Shown in pieces: positions 1-5,130 of a stretch of 5,157 nt of DNA (the first letter of the stretch is position 1; each line of letters begins with the position of its first letter). The DNA comes from an uncultured Eubacteriales bacterium (lineage in GTDB: Bacteria; Bacillota_A; Clostridia; Christensenellales; Aristaeellaceae), in the NCBI GenBank assembly GCA_944333375.1, contig CALVKX010000151.1:1-5157 (forward strand), given 5' to 3'. The notes below the pieces were generated by a model. That model was given only the letters and a program-made list of their open reading frames with translations. It was not told the origin of the DNA and searched no databases. The position numbers were made by a program, and so were the translations under genes.

Positions 1-6
1 ACAGCC

Positions 7-55
7 CACAGGGCTGGCGCTTCCCTCCGCGCCACAGGGCACACGCTTCCCTCCG
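7..55. repeat. Two direct repeats of 23 bp, period 26
   Basis: Two copies, at 7-29 and 33-55, share CACAGGGC, then three variable bases, then CGCTTCCCTCCG. A 3-base spacer separates them. A fragment of the same motif (CCCTCCG) recurs at 57-62. Since the array begins almost at the window edge, more copies may lie to the left. I see no gene in it on either strand. It could be a short minisatellite, or the edge of an intergenic repeat family; the sequence does not say which. Confidence 0.6.
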
Positions 56-71
56 TCCCCTCCGAATGAAA

Positions 72-176
72 TCCGAACCCAGCGACATGCGCGGCGGGTT
101 CGGAAGCCTTGCAAAGCAAGGTTTCCTTACGCCGTTTCCCGCCCGGGAGCCCCGCTGGGGCGAGAGGGAAACGGCG
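72..176. repeat. Cluster of three adjacent inverted repeats in a gene-free region
   Basis: Three stem-loops can be read almost end to end. The first pairs TCCGAACCC (72-80) with GGGTTCGGA (96-104), a perfect 9-bp stem. The second pairs GGAAGCCTTGC (102-112) with GCAAGGTTTCC (116-126), 11 positions with one G-T and a 3-base loop. The third pairs CGCCGTTTCCC (130-140) with GGGAAACGGCG (166-176), a perfect 11-bp stem that encloses a smaller GCCCC/GGGGC hairpin at 149-161. The first two share bases 102-104, so they cannot both form completely. No promoter, ribosome site or credible reading frame accompanies them. This may be a structured intergenic repeat element, or the folded 3' end of a transcript from the left; the choice is open. 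Confidence 0.55.
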
Positions 177-182
177 CATACC

Positions 183-219
183 TGTCGGAAAAGATCGCCG
201 CAGGCGAGCTTTTTCGACA
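183..219. terminator. Probable bidirectional Rho-independent terminator
   Basis: A 17-position imperfect inverted repeat (183-199 against 203-219; one G-T pair and one mismatch) has a 3-base loop. Its GC-rich core (GATCGCC / GGCGAGC) is flanked by AAAA on the left and TTTTT on the right. RNA from either strand would therefore end in a hairpin followed by a U-run, the usual bidirectional terminator design. It lies about 30 bp beyond the stop codon of the minus-strand csoR gene and is its most likely terminator. It would also block plus-strand transcription entering from the left. Confidence 0.55.
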
Positions 220-225
220 CGCTGA

Positions 226-250
226 GGGCAGGCGATTGCCTGCCCCTTTT
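226..250 (+). terminator. Hairpin with short T-run, plus-strand terminator-like
   Basis: GGGCAGGC (226-233) pairs perfectly with GCCTGCCC (238-245) around a 4-base GATT loop. It is followed by C and then TTTT (247-250). On the plus strand this resembles a short Rho-independent terminator. On the minus strand no U-run follows, so there it would only be a stable hairpin directly after the csoR stop codon (250-252). The T-run touches that stop codon. It could protect the 3' end of the csoR message. Confidence 0.4.
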
Positions 251-525
251 CAGCCCATATTGGAGAAGCGCTCCACGGCCTTGGTGAAGCTCTCGATGGT
301 CCTGTCCGCATCCCCATGCTCGATCCCGTCCCGGACGCAGTGGCGGATATGGCCCTCCAGCACGACCTGGCCGCATTTGTGCAGCGCGGACTTGGCGGCG
401 TTGAGCTGGGAAAGAACATCCTCGCAGGGCACATCCTCCTCAATCATGCGGTCGATGGCCTGCACCTGTCCGATGATTTTCCTGAGCCTGCGATGCAGGT
501 TGTCAACGTCCATGCACTGCTTCAT
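250..525 (-). CDS. csoR: CsoR/FrmR-family metal-sensing transcriptional repressor
   Basis: This 91-residue, all-helical DNA-binding repressor belongs to the DUF156 (CsoR/RcnR/FrmR) family. Such proteins form tetramers that release their operator on binding metal, usually Cu(I), or on reacting with sulfur species or aldehydes. The ligand pattern visible here is Cys34, His59, Cys63. Its 25- and 4-residue spacings match the Cys-His-Cys copper site of Mycobacterium tuberculosis CsoR, so copper is the best guess. Two further cysteines, Cys4 and Cys51, are not part of that set. I chose the ATG at 525 rather than the in-frame ATG at 546 because AAGGAGG (534-540) sits 8 bases before the former, and the protein then begins MKQCMDVDNLHRRLRK, like close relatives. 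No copper exporter or chaperone gene adjoins it in this window. It is divergent from lacI and has its own promoter. The family call is secure; the inducer is inferred. Confidence 0.93.
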   Translation of the reverse strand: MKQCMDVDNLHRRLRKIIGQVQAIDRMIEEDVPCEDVLSQLNAAKSALHKCGQVVLEGHIRHCVRDGIEHGDADRTIESFTKAVERFSNMG

Positions 526-533
526 GTGCCGTC

Positions 534-540
534 CCTCCTT
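534..540 (-). promoter_or_regulatory. csoR ribosome binding site (decides the start)
   Basis: On the minus strand the site reads AAGGAGG, a near-perfect Shine-Dalgarno, 8 bases ahead of the ATG at 525. It lies inside the longer reading frame that would start at 546, so that longer form is unlikely to be the main product. Confidence 0.8.
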
Positions 541-550
541 ACCCATGGGT
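541..550. promoter_or_regulatory. Perfect palindrome, candidate CsoR operator
   Basis: ACCCATGGGT is a perfect 10-bp palindrome. On the minus strand it sits in a context reading TACACCCATGGGTA, so the right half is GGGTA. It falls just downstream of the predicted csoR transcription start (about 554) and directly upstream of the ribosome binding site, where a repressor would block its own gene. CsoR operators typically contain a TACCC/GGGTA-like dyad with G/C tracts. Assignment as the autoregulatory site is inference from position and resemblance, and short palindromes also occur by chance. Confidence 0.3.
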
Positions 551-560
551 GTATGCGTAT

Positions 561-590
561 ATTCTACCGCCGAGTCTGCTCCTTTGTCAA
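561..590 (-). promoter_or_regulatory. Sigma-A-type promoter for csoR
   Basis: Reading the minus strand, a perfect -35 TTGACA (585-590) is separated by 18 bp from a -10 TAGAAT (561-566, 5 of 6 consensus). The predicted start is an A near 554, giving a leader of about 29 nt before the ATG at 525. The -35 overlaps the first four bases of the 26-bp tandem repeat. Confidence 0.75.
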
Positions 591-638
591 GAAAGGGGGC
601 TTCGGGCGGACCTCAAGAAAGGGGGCTTCGGGCGGACC
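587..638. repeat. Perfect 26-bp tandem duplication between divergent promoters
   Basis: Two identical 26-bp units (587-612 and 613-638) each begin TCAAGAAAGGGGG and end CTTCGGGCGGACC, with no spacer and no mismatch. The array fills the space between the csoR -35 (585-590, overlapping by four bases) and the lacI -35 (643-648). The exact identity points to a recent duplication or to selection. It holds no reading frame of note. It could be a pair of regulator sites or a neutral slippage product. Confidence 0.9.
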
Positions 639-642
639 CGGC

Positions 643-671
643 TTTACAAAACCTGCCGCGTTCTATATAAT
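643..671 (+). promoter_or_regulatory. Sigma-A-type promoter for the LacI-family gene
   Basis: The -35 TTTACA (643-648, 5 of 6) and a perfect -10 TATAAT (666-671) are separated by the optimal 17 bp. The predicted start is near A678, leaving a leader of about 34 nt. Close match to consensus suggests strong transcription unless repressed. A half-site-like TGAAAGCG (696-703) lies within the leader. Confidence 0.8.
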
Positions 672-711
672 AGGTGCATCTGCCATCCTTTAGTTTGAAA
701 GCGGGTATCGT

Positions 712-1704
712 ATGGGTGTAACGGTGAATGAAATCGCAAAGATCTGCGGCGTCTCCCGCACGACGGTCCTGCGTGCGCTCAACAATCAGACCCGCGTAAG
801 CGACAAGACGCGCCGGCAGGTTCTGGAGGTGGCCAAAGAGCTGGGCTACCGTCCAAACCTGCTCGCACGGAGCCTCAACACCGGGCGCACGATGACACTG
901 GGCATCGTCGCCATCAACATGGACAACCTGATTTTTGTCCAGACGCTGAGCGCCATCAACAAAGAGGCGCAGCGCAAGGGCTATTCGCTCAATATCGCGC
1001 TGCACGGGCAGAGCAGCGAGGCCGAGATGCAGCGCATCCGCGACTTTTCCGACCGCCGCATGGAGGGTATTTTGCTCAGCCCCATCAGCAAGGGCCCGGA
1101 ATTTGAGCGTTTCCTGCTCTCCCTGGGCATCCCCGTGGTATGCATCGGAAACTACATCTCCGATAAGATCTCCACCGTCATGATCGACGAGGAGCTGGCG
1201 GCGCGGGAAGCTGTCCGCCTCATTGCCTCCAAGGGCTACCGCCGCATCATCTTTGTCTGCCCGCCGCTGGCCTATGAGAGCGAGCAGAATATCTACTCCC
1301 ACACCCAGCGCAAGCTTGGCCTGGAAACGGAGCTTGCATTGCACCCGGAGATTGAGCACCAGATCATTGACGGCGACGAGTATGTCCAGCGGCTCGCCCC
1401 CATCCTCAAAACCCTTGGCACGACCCGCACGGCCATCCTCTGCTCGGGGGACATCTATGCCCTCAACATCATGCGCTACTTCAAGGCCCACAAGATCAAG
1501 ACGCCCCGTGACGTAGGCATCATGGGCTTTGATGACATCAGCATTTTGGAGTACATCGTCCCCCGGCTTACGACGGTTTCCACCAACGTTGAAACCGTGG
1601 CCGTTGTGGCCGTCAACGAGCTCATCGCGCAGATCGAGGACGAGAAGGCCGTCGCCAAAAAAATCGTGCTACCTCACAGGATTCTTGACATGGAAACGCT
1701 CTGA
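712..1704 (+). CDS. LacI/GalR-family transcriptional regulator
   Basis: This is a 330-residue cytoplasmic DNA-binding regulator of normal LacI-family length. Residues about 3-24 form the helix-turn-helix (VNEIAKICGVSRTTVLRALN). Residues about 46-59 are the hinge (YRPNLLARSLNTGRT), with the ARSL leucine that family members insert in the DNA minor groove. From about residue 62 onward lies the periplasmic-binding-protein-like effector domain, with the typical late motif MGFDDIS at 271-277 and RLTTVSTN at 285-292. The ATG at 712 is favoured because it places the helix-turn-helix at the normal distance from the N-terminus. Its Shine-Dalgarno is poor (only GCGGG, 701-705), suggesting modest translation despite a strong promoter. 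It converges on the arabinofuranosidase operon and is the most likely local regulator of it, with an arabinose-type sugar as possible effector. That link rests on neighbourhood only; the operon promoter is outside the window. Confidence 0.93.
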   Translation: MGVTVNEIAKICGVSRTTVLRALNNQTRVSDKTRRQVLEVAKELGYRPNLLARSLNTGRTMTLGIVAINMDNLIFVQTLSAINKEAQRKGYSLNIALHGQSSEAEMQRIRDFSDRRMEGILLSPISKGPEFERFLLSLGIPVVCIGNYISDKISTVMIDEELAAREAVRLIASKGYRRIIFVCPPLAYESEQNIYSHTQRKLGLETELALHPEIEHQIIDGDEYVQRLAPILKTLGTTRTAILCSGDIYALNIMRYFKAHKIKTPRDVGIMGFDDISILEYIVPRLTTVSTNVETVAVVAVNELIAQIEDEKAVAKKIVLPHRILDMETL

Positions 1705-1756
1705 CGCCCTGCAACCGGGGTGTCCGGCCGCCGTATTCCATATGCCGCCTGCACGC

Positions 1757-1800
1757 TGAAGCGGCCGTTCCCTCTTGGGGGAACGGCCGCTTCAGGCTTT
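1757..1800. terminator. Strong hairpin between convergent genes
   Basis: A perfect 16-bp GC-rich stem (1757-1772 with 1779-1794) carries a 6-base loop, TCTTGG. It lies 52 bp past the lacI stop and 4 bp past the stop of the convergent arabinofuranosidase gene, where it can end both transcripts. The downstream T-tract is weak on the plus strand (GGCTTT, then AGATTTT) and absent on the minus strand. It is therefore not a textbook intrinsic terminator and may act partly as a 3'-end stabiliser. The remaining intergenic bases (1705-1756) show nothing else. Confidence 0.7.
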
Positions 1801-3304
1801 AGATTTTGATGCGGATCATGTTAAAGGACAGGGGCGGCAGGGCGGCGGTCAGGAGGTTTTCACGCAATTTCGCGCCGTCGTTTACCCGCGGTACCACCGC
1901 GCCGTGGTCCCGCTCGTTGGTCTGTTTTGCGCCGCCGGTCAGGGTCGTAAATTCCGCCACCTCCGTGGGGGCAAAGCCCTCCATCCGCAGGGAGAGGGCG
2001 GCGCTGTCATTGTCAAGGCGGTTGACGCAGAAAACCGCGATTTCCGAGCGCTGCCGGTCCCACACGGCAAGCGCGTCCACCATCGGAACCCGGCCGCAGG
2101 CGGGCGTGTCGTAGCACTCCCCGTCCCCGGCGATGGAGAGCACGGCGCCCCTCGCGTATCGGGCCAGCATCTGGAAGGGATAATAGATGGTCTGCTTCCA
2201 CATCTCCCCGCCCCGGGCGGTCATGATGCAGGAGCTGATGTTGGTGATGAGCGACTGACAGCCGATCTTGACGATATCGGTGTTGCGCACCATCGTCATG
2301 AGCATGGAGGCAAAGAGCAGCGCGTCCTCCATGGTGTAGATCTGCTCGCTGATGGCCGGGGCGACCTGCCAGGGACGCTGATCGACCTCCCGGGTCACGC
2401 TCTCGGGCGGCGCCGCCCAGACGCCCCACTCGTCCACGCTGATAAACATGTCTTTGTCGGAGCGCTTGAGCGCCTTGGTGACGGCGATGGCGGAGCGGAT
2501 GGTGGCGATATAGTTCTCAAAATCCAGCGACTGCGCCAGAAATGCCGCCGTGCCCTGCTGCTGTCCGCCGTAGTACTGGTGAAGCGAAAGGTAGTCCGCA
2601 ATCCCGTACACATGCTCCAGCACGCGCAGGTCCCAGTTTGGATAGGTGGGCATGTCTGACTTGGCACTGCCGCAGGCGACCAGCTCGATACCGGGGTCAA
2701 GGGCCTTCATGGACTTGCCCGTCTCGGCCGCCAGACGCCCGTATTCGTCCATGGTCTTATGGCCGATCTGCCAGTTTCCGTCCATCTCGTTGCCCAGGCA
2801 CCAGAGCTTGACGCCATAGGGCTTTTCGATGCCATGGGCCCGCCGCAGATCGCTGTAGTGGGTCCCGGAGGGGAAGTTGACGTATTCGAGGTAGTCCACC
2901 GCGTCCTCCAGGCCGCGGGTGCCGAGGTTGACCGTCAGCATGGGCTCGACCCCGGCCCTGGCCGCCCAGCGCATGAATTCATTGGTTCCGAACTCGTTGG
3001 TCTCCACCGAGCGCCAGGCCAGGTCCAGCCGGCGGGGCCGCTGATGCACGGGTCCCACGCCGTCCTGCCAATGGTAGTTGGAAACAAAGTTGCCTCCCGG
3101 ATAGCGCATGCAGGATACACCCATCTCGCGCACGGCCGCAAGCACGTCGCCCCGGCAGCCGTTCTCGTCCGCGGTGGGATGGCCGGGCTCATAGATGCCG
3201 GAATAAATCACGCGGCCCATGTGCTCGGCAAACGAACCAAAGATCCGCCTGCTGACCTCTCCGCGCGTATAGCTGGCATTGACAACCAGCGTTCCCTTGG
3301 TCAT
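1799..3304 (-). CDS. abfA: Intracellular GH51 alpha-L-arabinofuranosidase
   Basis: This retaining glycosidase removes terminal alpha-L-arabinofuranosyl residues from arabinan or arabinoxylan oligosaccharides. Its 501 residues match the GH51 norm: a TIM-barrel catalytic domain, then a beta-sandwich C-terminal domain from roughly residue 390. The acid/base is Glu173 in LGNEMDG (170-176), and the nucleophile is Glu292 in SVDEWGVW (289-296). The substrate-pocket signature RYPGGNF lies at 67-73. Glu27, Arg67, Asn72, Asn172, Tyr244 and Trp296 align, with an offset of two, to residues I recall as substrate contacts in Geobacillus AbfA (Glu175/Glu294 catalytic pair). No signal peptide is present, so it acts in the cytoplasm on imported oligosaccharides. 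The start at 3304 has GAGGTG (3312-3317) 7 bases upstream. It is the last gene of the operon, 20 nt after the MalG-type permease, with no promoter in that gap. No defect is seen in key residues. The preferred linkage or chain length cannot be read from sequence. Confidence 0.96.
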   Translation of the reverse strand: MTKGTLVVNASYTRGEVSRRIFGSFAEHMGRVIYSGIYEPGHPTADENGCRGDVLAAVREMGVSCMRYPGGNFVSNYHWQDGVGPVHQRPRRLDLAWRSVETNEFGTNEFMRWAARAGVEPMLTVNLGTRGLEDAVDYLEYVNFPSGTHYSDLRRAHGIEKPYGVKLWCLGNEMDGNWQIGHKTMDEYGRLAAETGKSMKALDPGIELVACGSAKSDMPTYPNWDLRVLEHVYGIADYLSLHQYYGGQQQGTAAFLAQSLDFENYIATIRSAIAVTKALKRSDKDMFISVDEWGVWAAPPESVTREVDQRPWQVAPAISEQIYTMEDALLFASMLMTMVRNTDIVKIGCQSLITNISSCIMTARGGEMWKQTIYYPFQMLARYARGAVLSIAGDGECYDTPACGRVPMVDALAVWDRQRSEIAVFCVNRLDNDSAALSLRMEGFAPTEVAEFTTLTGGAKQTNERDHGAVVPRVNDGAKLRENLLTAALPPLSFNMIRIKI

Positions 3305-3324
3305 GTGCGTTCACCTCATTCCAG

Positions 3325-4164
3325 TTATTTCAGGCCCGAGCTTGCCATGCCCTGCACGAAGTACTTCTGCCCGAAGACGTACATCAGCAGCATCGGCACC
3401 AGCGAGATAAGCGTCCCGGCAAAGGCCGCGCCATACTGGGAGGTATACTCTCCCACAAACAGCGCCAGGCCGTTGGCCAGTGTGCGCATGTTGGTGTTGC
3501 TGGCGACCAGCATAGGCCAGAGCAGGTCGTTCCAGGAGCCGTTAAAGCTGAGAATAATCAGGCAGATGACCGCGGGCTTGACCTGAGGAAGCATGATGCG
3601 GGCAAAGATGCCGAATTCCGAAACGCCGTCGATGCGGGCCGCGTCCTCAAGCTCCTTGGGCAGCCCCGTAAAGGCCGCCCGCATCATGAAGATGGACACC
3701 GCCACGGCGATGCGCGGCACGATCAGGCCCCAGTAGGTGTTGTACATGCCCATCTTGTGGACGATGAGAAACAGGGGGACCATGATGACCTGAAAGGGGA
3801 TCATCATCGTGGCCAGCGTAAGGACGAAGCAGACGTTCTTGCCCCTGAAGTCATAGCGCGCGTAGACAAAGCCCGCCAGGCTGTTGACGAAGGCGGCGAA
3901 GGCCGTCGTCCCGAAGGCATAGATGAAGGAATTGAGCGTATAGCGCCAGATCTTGATCCGCTTGCCCACGATCAGGAAGTTTTCCAGCGTGAACGTCTCC
4001 GGCCAGAAGGTCGGGGGGTAGGAGATGATTTCCTTTTCGGGCTTGAAGGTGCCCAGCACGATCCAGGAGATGGGAACGATCACCAAAAGCGCCAGAACGA
4101 TGAGCAGCAGCCATACCGGGATGCCCGCCGCGGCCCGCGTCCAGCTCCATTTCCGCCTTTCCAT
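3325..4164 (-). CDS. Carbohydrate ABC transporter permease, MalG/AraQ type
   Basis: This 279-residue inner-membrane permease is one half of a binding-protein-dependent sugar importer of the CUT1 (maltose/oligosaccharide) class. About six hydrophobic segments are visible, at roughly residues 14-38, 77-100, 110-135, 143-164, 197-220 and 244-266. The cytoplasmic EAA loop that docks the ATPase runs from about 171 to 198 (ELEDAARIDG ... IMLPQVKPA). The GSWNDLLWP motif at 209-217 is typical of MalG relatives. I chose the ATG at 4164 over a GTG three bases earlier: it gives 7-base spacing from the GGAGG at 4172-4176, and its A is shared with the stop codon of the upstream gene (TGATG). The overlap implies translational coupling with the partner permease. 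Genes on both sides point to arabino-oligosaccharides as substrate, as for AraQ; permease sequence alone cannot prove that. Confidence 0.93.
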   Translation of the reverse strand: MERRKWSWTRAAAGIPVWLLLIVLALLVIVPISWIVLGTFKPEKEIISYPPTFWPETFTLENFLIVGKRIKIWRYTLNSFIYAFGTTAFAAFVNSLAGFVYARYDFRGKNVCFVLTLATMMIPFQVIMVPLFLIVHKMGMYNTYWGLIVPRIAVAVSIFMMRAAFTGLPKELEDAARIDGVSEFGIFARIMLPQVKPAVICLIILSFNGSWNDLLWPMLVASNTNMRTLANGLALFVGEYTSQYGAAFAGTLISLVPMLLMYVFGQKYFVQGMASSGLK

Positions 4165-5060
4165 CACGCATCCTCCTTGTTCATCCTGTAGTACAAAACG
4201 AGGGTCGCCAGCATGATGATGGCAAAGAGCAGCACCGACATCGCCGAGGCATAGCCCATGCGCGATCCGGAGGTGAAGGCCCTGGAATAGATGTAGCTGA
4301 CGGTGGACTCCGTGGTGAAGTTCGGCCCGCCGTTGGTGGTGGTGTAGATGATGTCGAAGATCTGCAGCGACCCGGCGAAGCGCGTCAGCAGAATATACCA
4401 GAAGGTGGGACGGATGGAGGGCACGGTGATGCTGAAAAACTGCCGCACCCTGCCCGCGCCGTCCAGCTCGGCGGCCTCGTACATGGCGGAGTCAATCTGC
4501 TGGATGGCGGTTACATAGATGATGACGGAGATGCCGAAGCTGCGCCAGATGGAGATGAAGGCCACGACGAAGATGGTCAGGCCGGGGGTGTTGAGAAAGT
4601 TGATCTTGCCAAAGCCCATTGCGCGCAGCAGGTATGTAATCAGGCCGATATTGGAATGAAGGATCATCTTCCACATGACGCCGATGGCGGTGGCCGAGCA
4701 GATCACGGGAAGGAAGTAGATGGAGCGGAAGAACTTGTTTCGCACGCTGTTTTTGCAAAGCAGCGCGGCCACGATCATCGCGCCGAAGACCTGCACCGGC
4801 AGCTCCACCAGCGTAAGCACGCCGGTGACCTGAAGGCTGTTTAGAAACCTGGCGTCCCCAAACGCCTCCGTGAAGTTGCCAAGGCCCACGAAGTCCATCT
4901 GGGAGAGCGTGAGGTTTGCGTCAAACAGGCTCAGGACAAACGCCATGACCAGCGGCAGAAGATTGTAGAGAAACAGAAGAATCAGGGACGGCGCCAGAAA
5001 GATGTACGCACATCTCCCGGGGCGGTTTAAATATCGGTATGCGCGCTTGTACCACTGCAT
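4164..5060 (-). CDS. Carbohydrate ABC transporter permease, MalF/AraP type
   Basis: This 298-residue membrane protein is the second permease subunit of the CUT1-class importer and should pair with the downstream MalG-type protein. Hydrophobic segments lie at roughly 17-46, 78-101, 112-135, 161-184, 219-240 and 270-291. Family hallmarks are FVGLGNF near 57-63, the EAA loop MYEAAELDGAGRVRQ ... TVPSIRP at 193-218, and TNGGPNF at 242-248. The start at 5060 has GGAGTG (5068-5073) 7 bases before it. The last codons (NKEDA) also encode the AAGGAGG ribosome site of the next permease, and the stop shares one base with its start, so both subunits are probably made in balance. No ATPase is encoded in the visible part of the operon. 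By gene order it corresponds to AraP of the B. subtilis AraNPQ importer, though other oligosaccharides remain possible. Confidence 0.94.
   Translation of the reverse strand: MQWYKRAYRYLNRPGRCAYIFLAPSLILLFLYNLLPLVMAFVLSLFDANLTLSQMDFVGLGNFTEAFGDARFLNSLQVTGVLTLVELPVQVFGAMIVAALLCKNSVRNKFFRSIYFLPVICSATAIGVMWKMILHSNIGLITYLLRAMGFGKINFLNTPGLTIFVVAFISIWRSFGISVIIYVTAIQQIDSAMYEAAELDGAGRVRQFFSITVPSIRPTFWYILLTRFAGSLQIFDIIYTTTNGGPNFTTESTVSYIYSRAFTSGSRMGYASAMSVLLFAIIMLATLVLYYRMNKEDA
4172..4178 (-). promoter_or_regulatory. Ribosome binding site of the MalG-type permease
   Basis: AAGGAGG on the minus strand lies inside the last codons of the upstream permease. It is followed, at different distances, by ATG (4171-4169, other frame), GTG (4167) and ATG (4164). 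Only the ATG at 4164 combines the correct frame with normal 7-base spacing from GGAGG. Confidence 0.8.
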
Positions 5061-5085
5061 ATCGCTTCACTCCGTAACATTTCAT

Positions 5086-5109
5086 TGCGGGCGGCAAATG
5101 CCGCCCGCA
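5086..5109 (-). other. Intercistronic hairpin before the first permease gene
   Basis: TGCGGGCGGCA (5086-5096) pairs perfectly with TGCCGCCCGCA (5099-5109), an 11-bp GC-rich stem with a very short loop. In the minus-strand transcript it is not followed by a U-run (AATGAAATG follows), so it is not a classical terminator. It lies between the gene entering from the right and the MalF-type permease. There it could protect the 3' end of the upstream message, giving more binding protein than permease, as is known between malE and malF in enteric bacteria. Confidence 0.6.
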
Positions 5110-5130
5110 GAAAGTTGGCGCAGGGGTGAC

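Noticed and set aside
7..55. Period-26 repeats as a CRISPR array
   Set aside because: The spacing between the shared blocks is only 3 bases and no cas gene is visible.
66..287. Plus-strand 73-codon open frame
   Set aside because: It has no Shine-Dalgarno, runs through a series of inverted repeats and into csoR on the other strand, and its product looks like low-complexity translated repeat sequence.
526..546. Longer csoR start at 546 (seven extra residues)
   Set aside because: The AAGGAGG ribosome site lies within this extension and points to the ATG at 525. The extension also covers the palindrome and lacks its own ribosome site.
587..638. 26-bp repeats as a CRISPR array
   Set aside because: The units are directly adjacent without spacers, there are only two, and no cas gene is present.
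236..693. Plus-strand overlapping frames (236-670 and 316-693) opposite csoR
   Set aside because: They are antisense to a well-supported CsoR gene, and their tails run through the 26-bp duplication and the lacI promoter.
613..1491. Long minus-strand open frame opposite the LacI-family gene
   Set aside because: The plus strand encodes a complete LacI-family protein with recognisable motifs. The antisense frame has no family resemblance and starts inside the gene; it is a GC-rich shadow.
1775..2659. Long plus-strand open frame opposite the GH51 gene
   Set aside because: It begins in the terminator hairpin loop and its Gly/Arg/His/Val-rich product is typical of an antisense shadow in GC-rich DNA. 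The opposite strand carries intact catalytic motifs.
2759..3586. Plus-strand open frame opposite the GH51 start and the MalG-type permease
   Set aside because: It spans two real minus-strand genes and their junction, without a ribosome site or recognisable domain.
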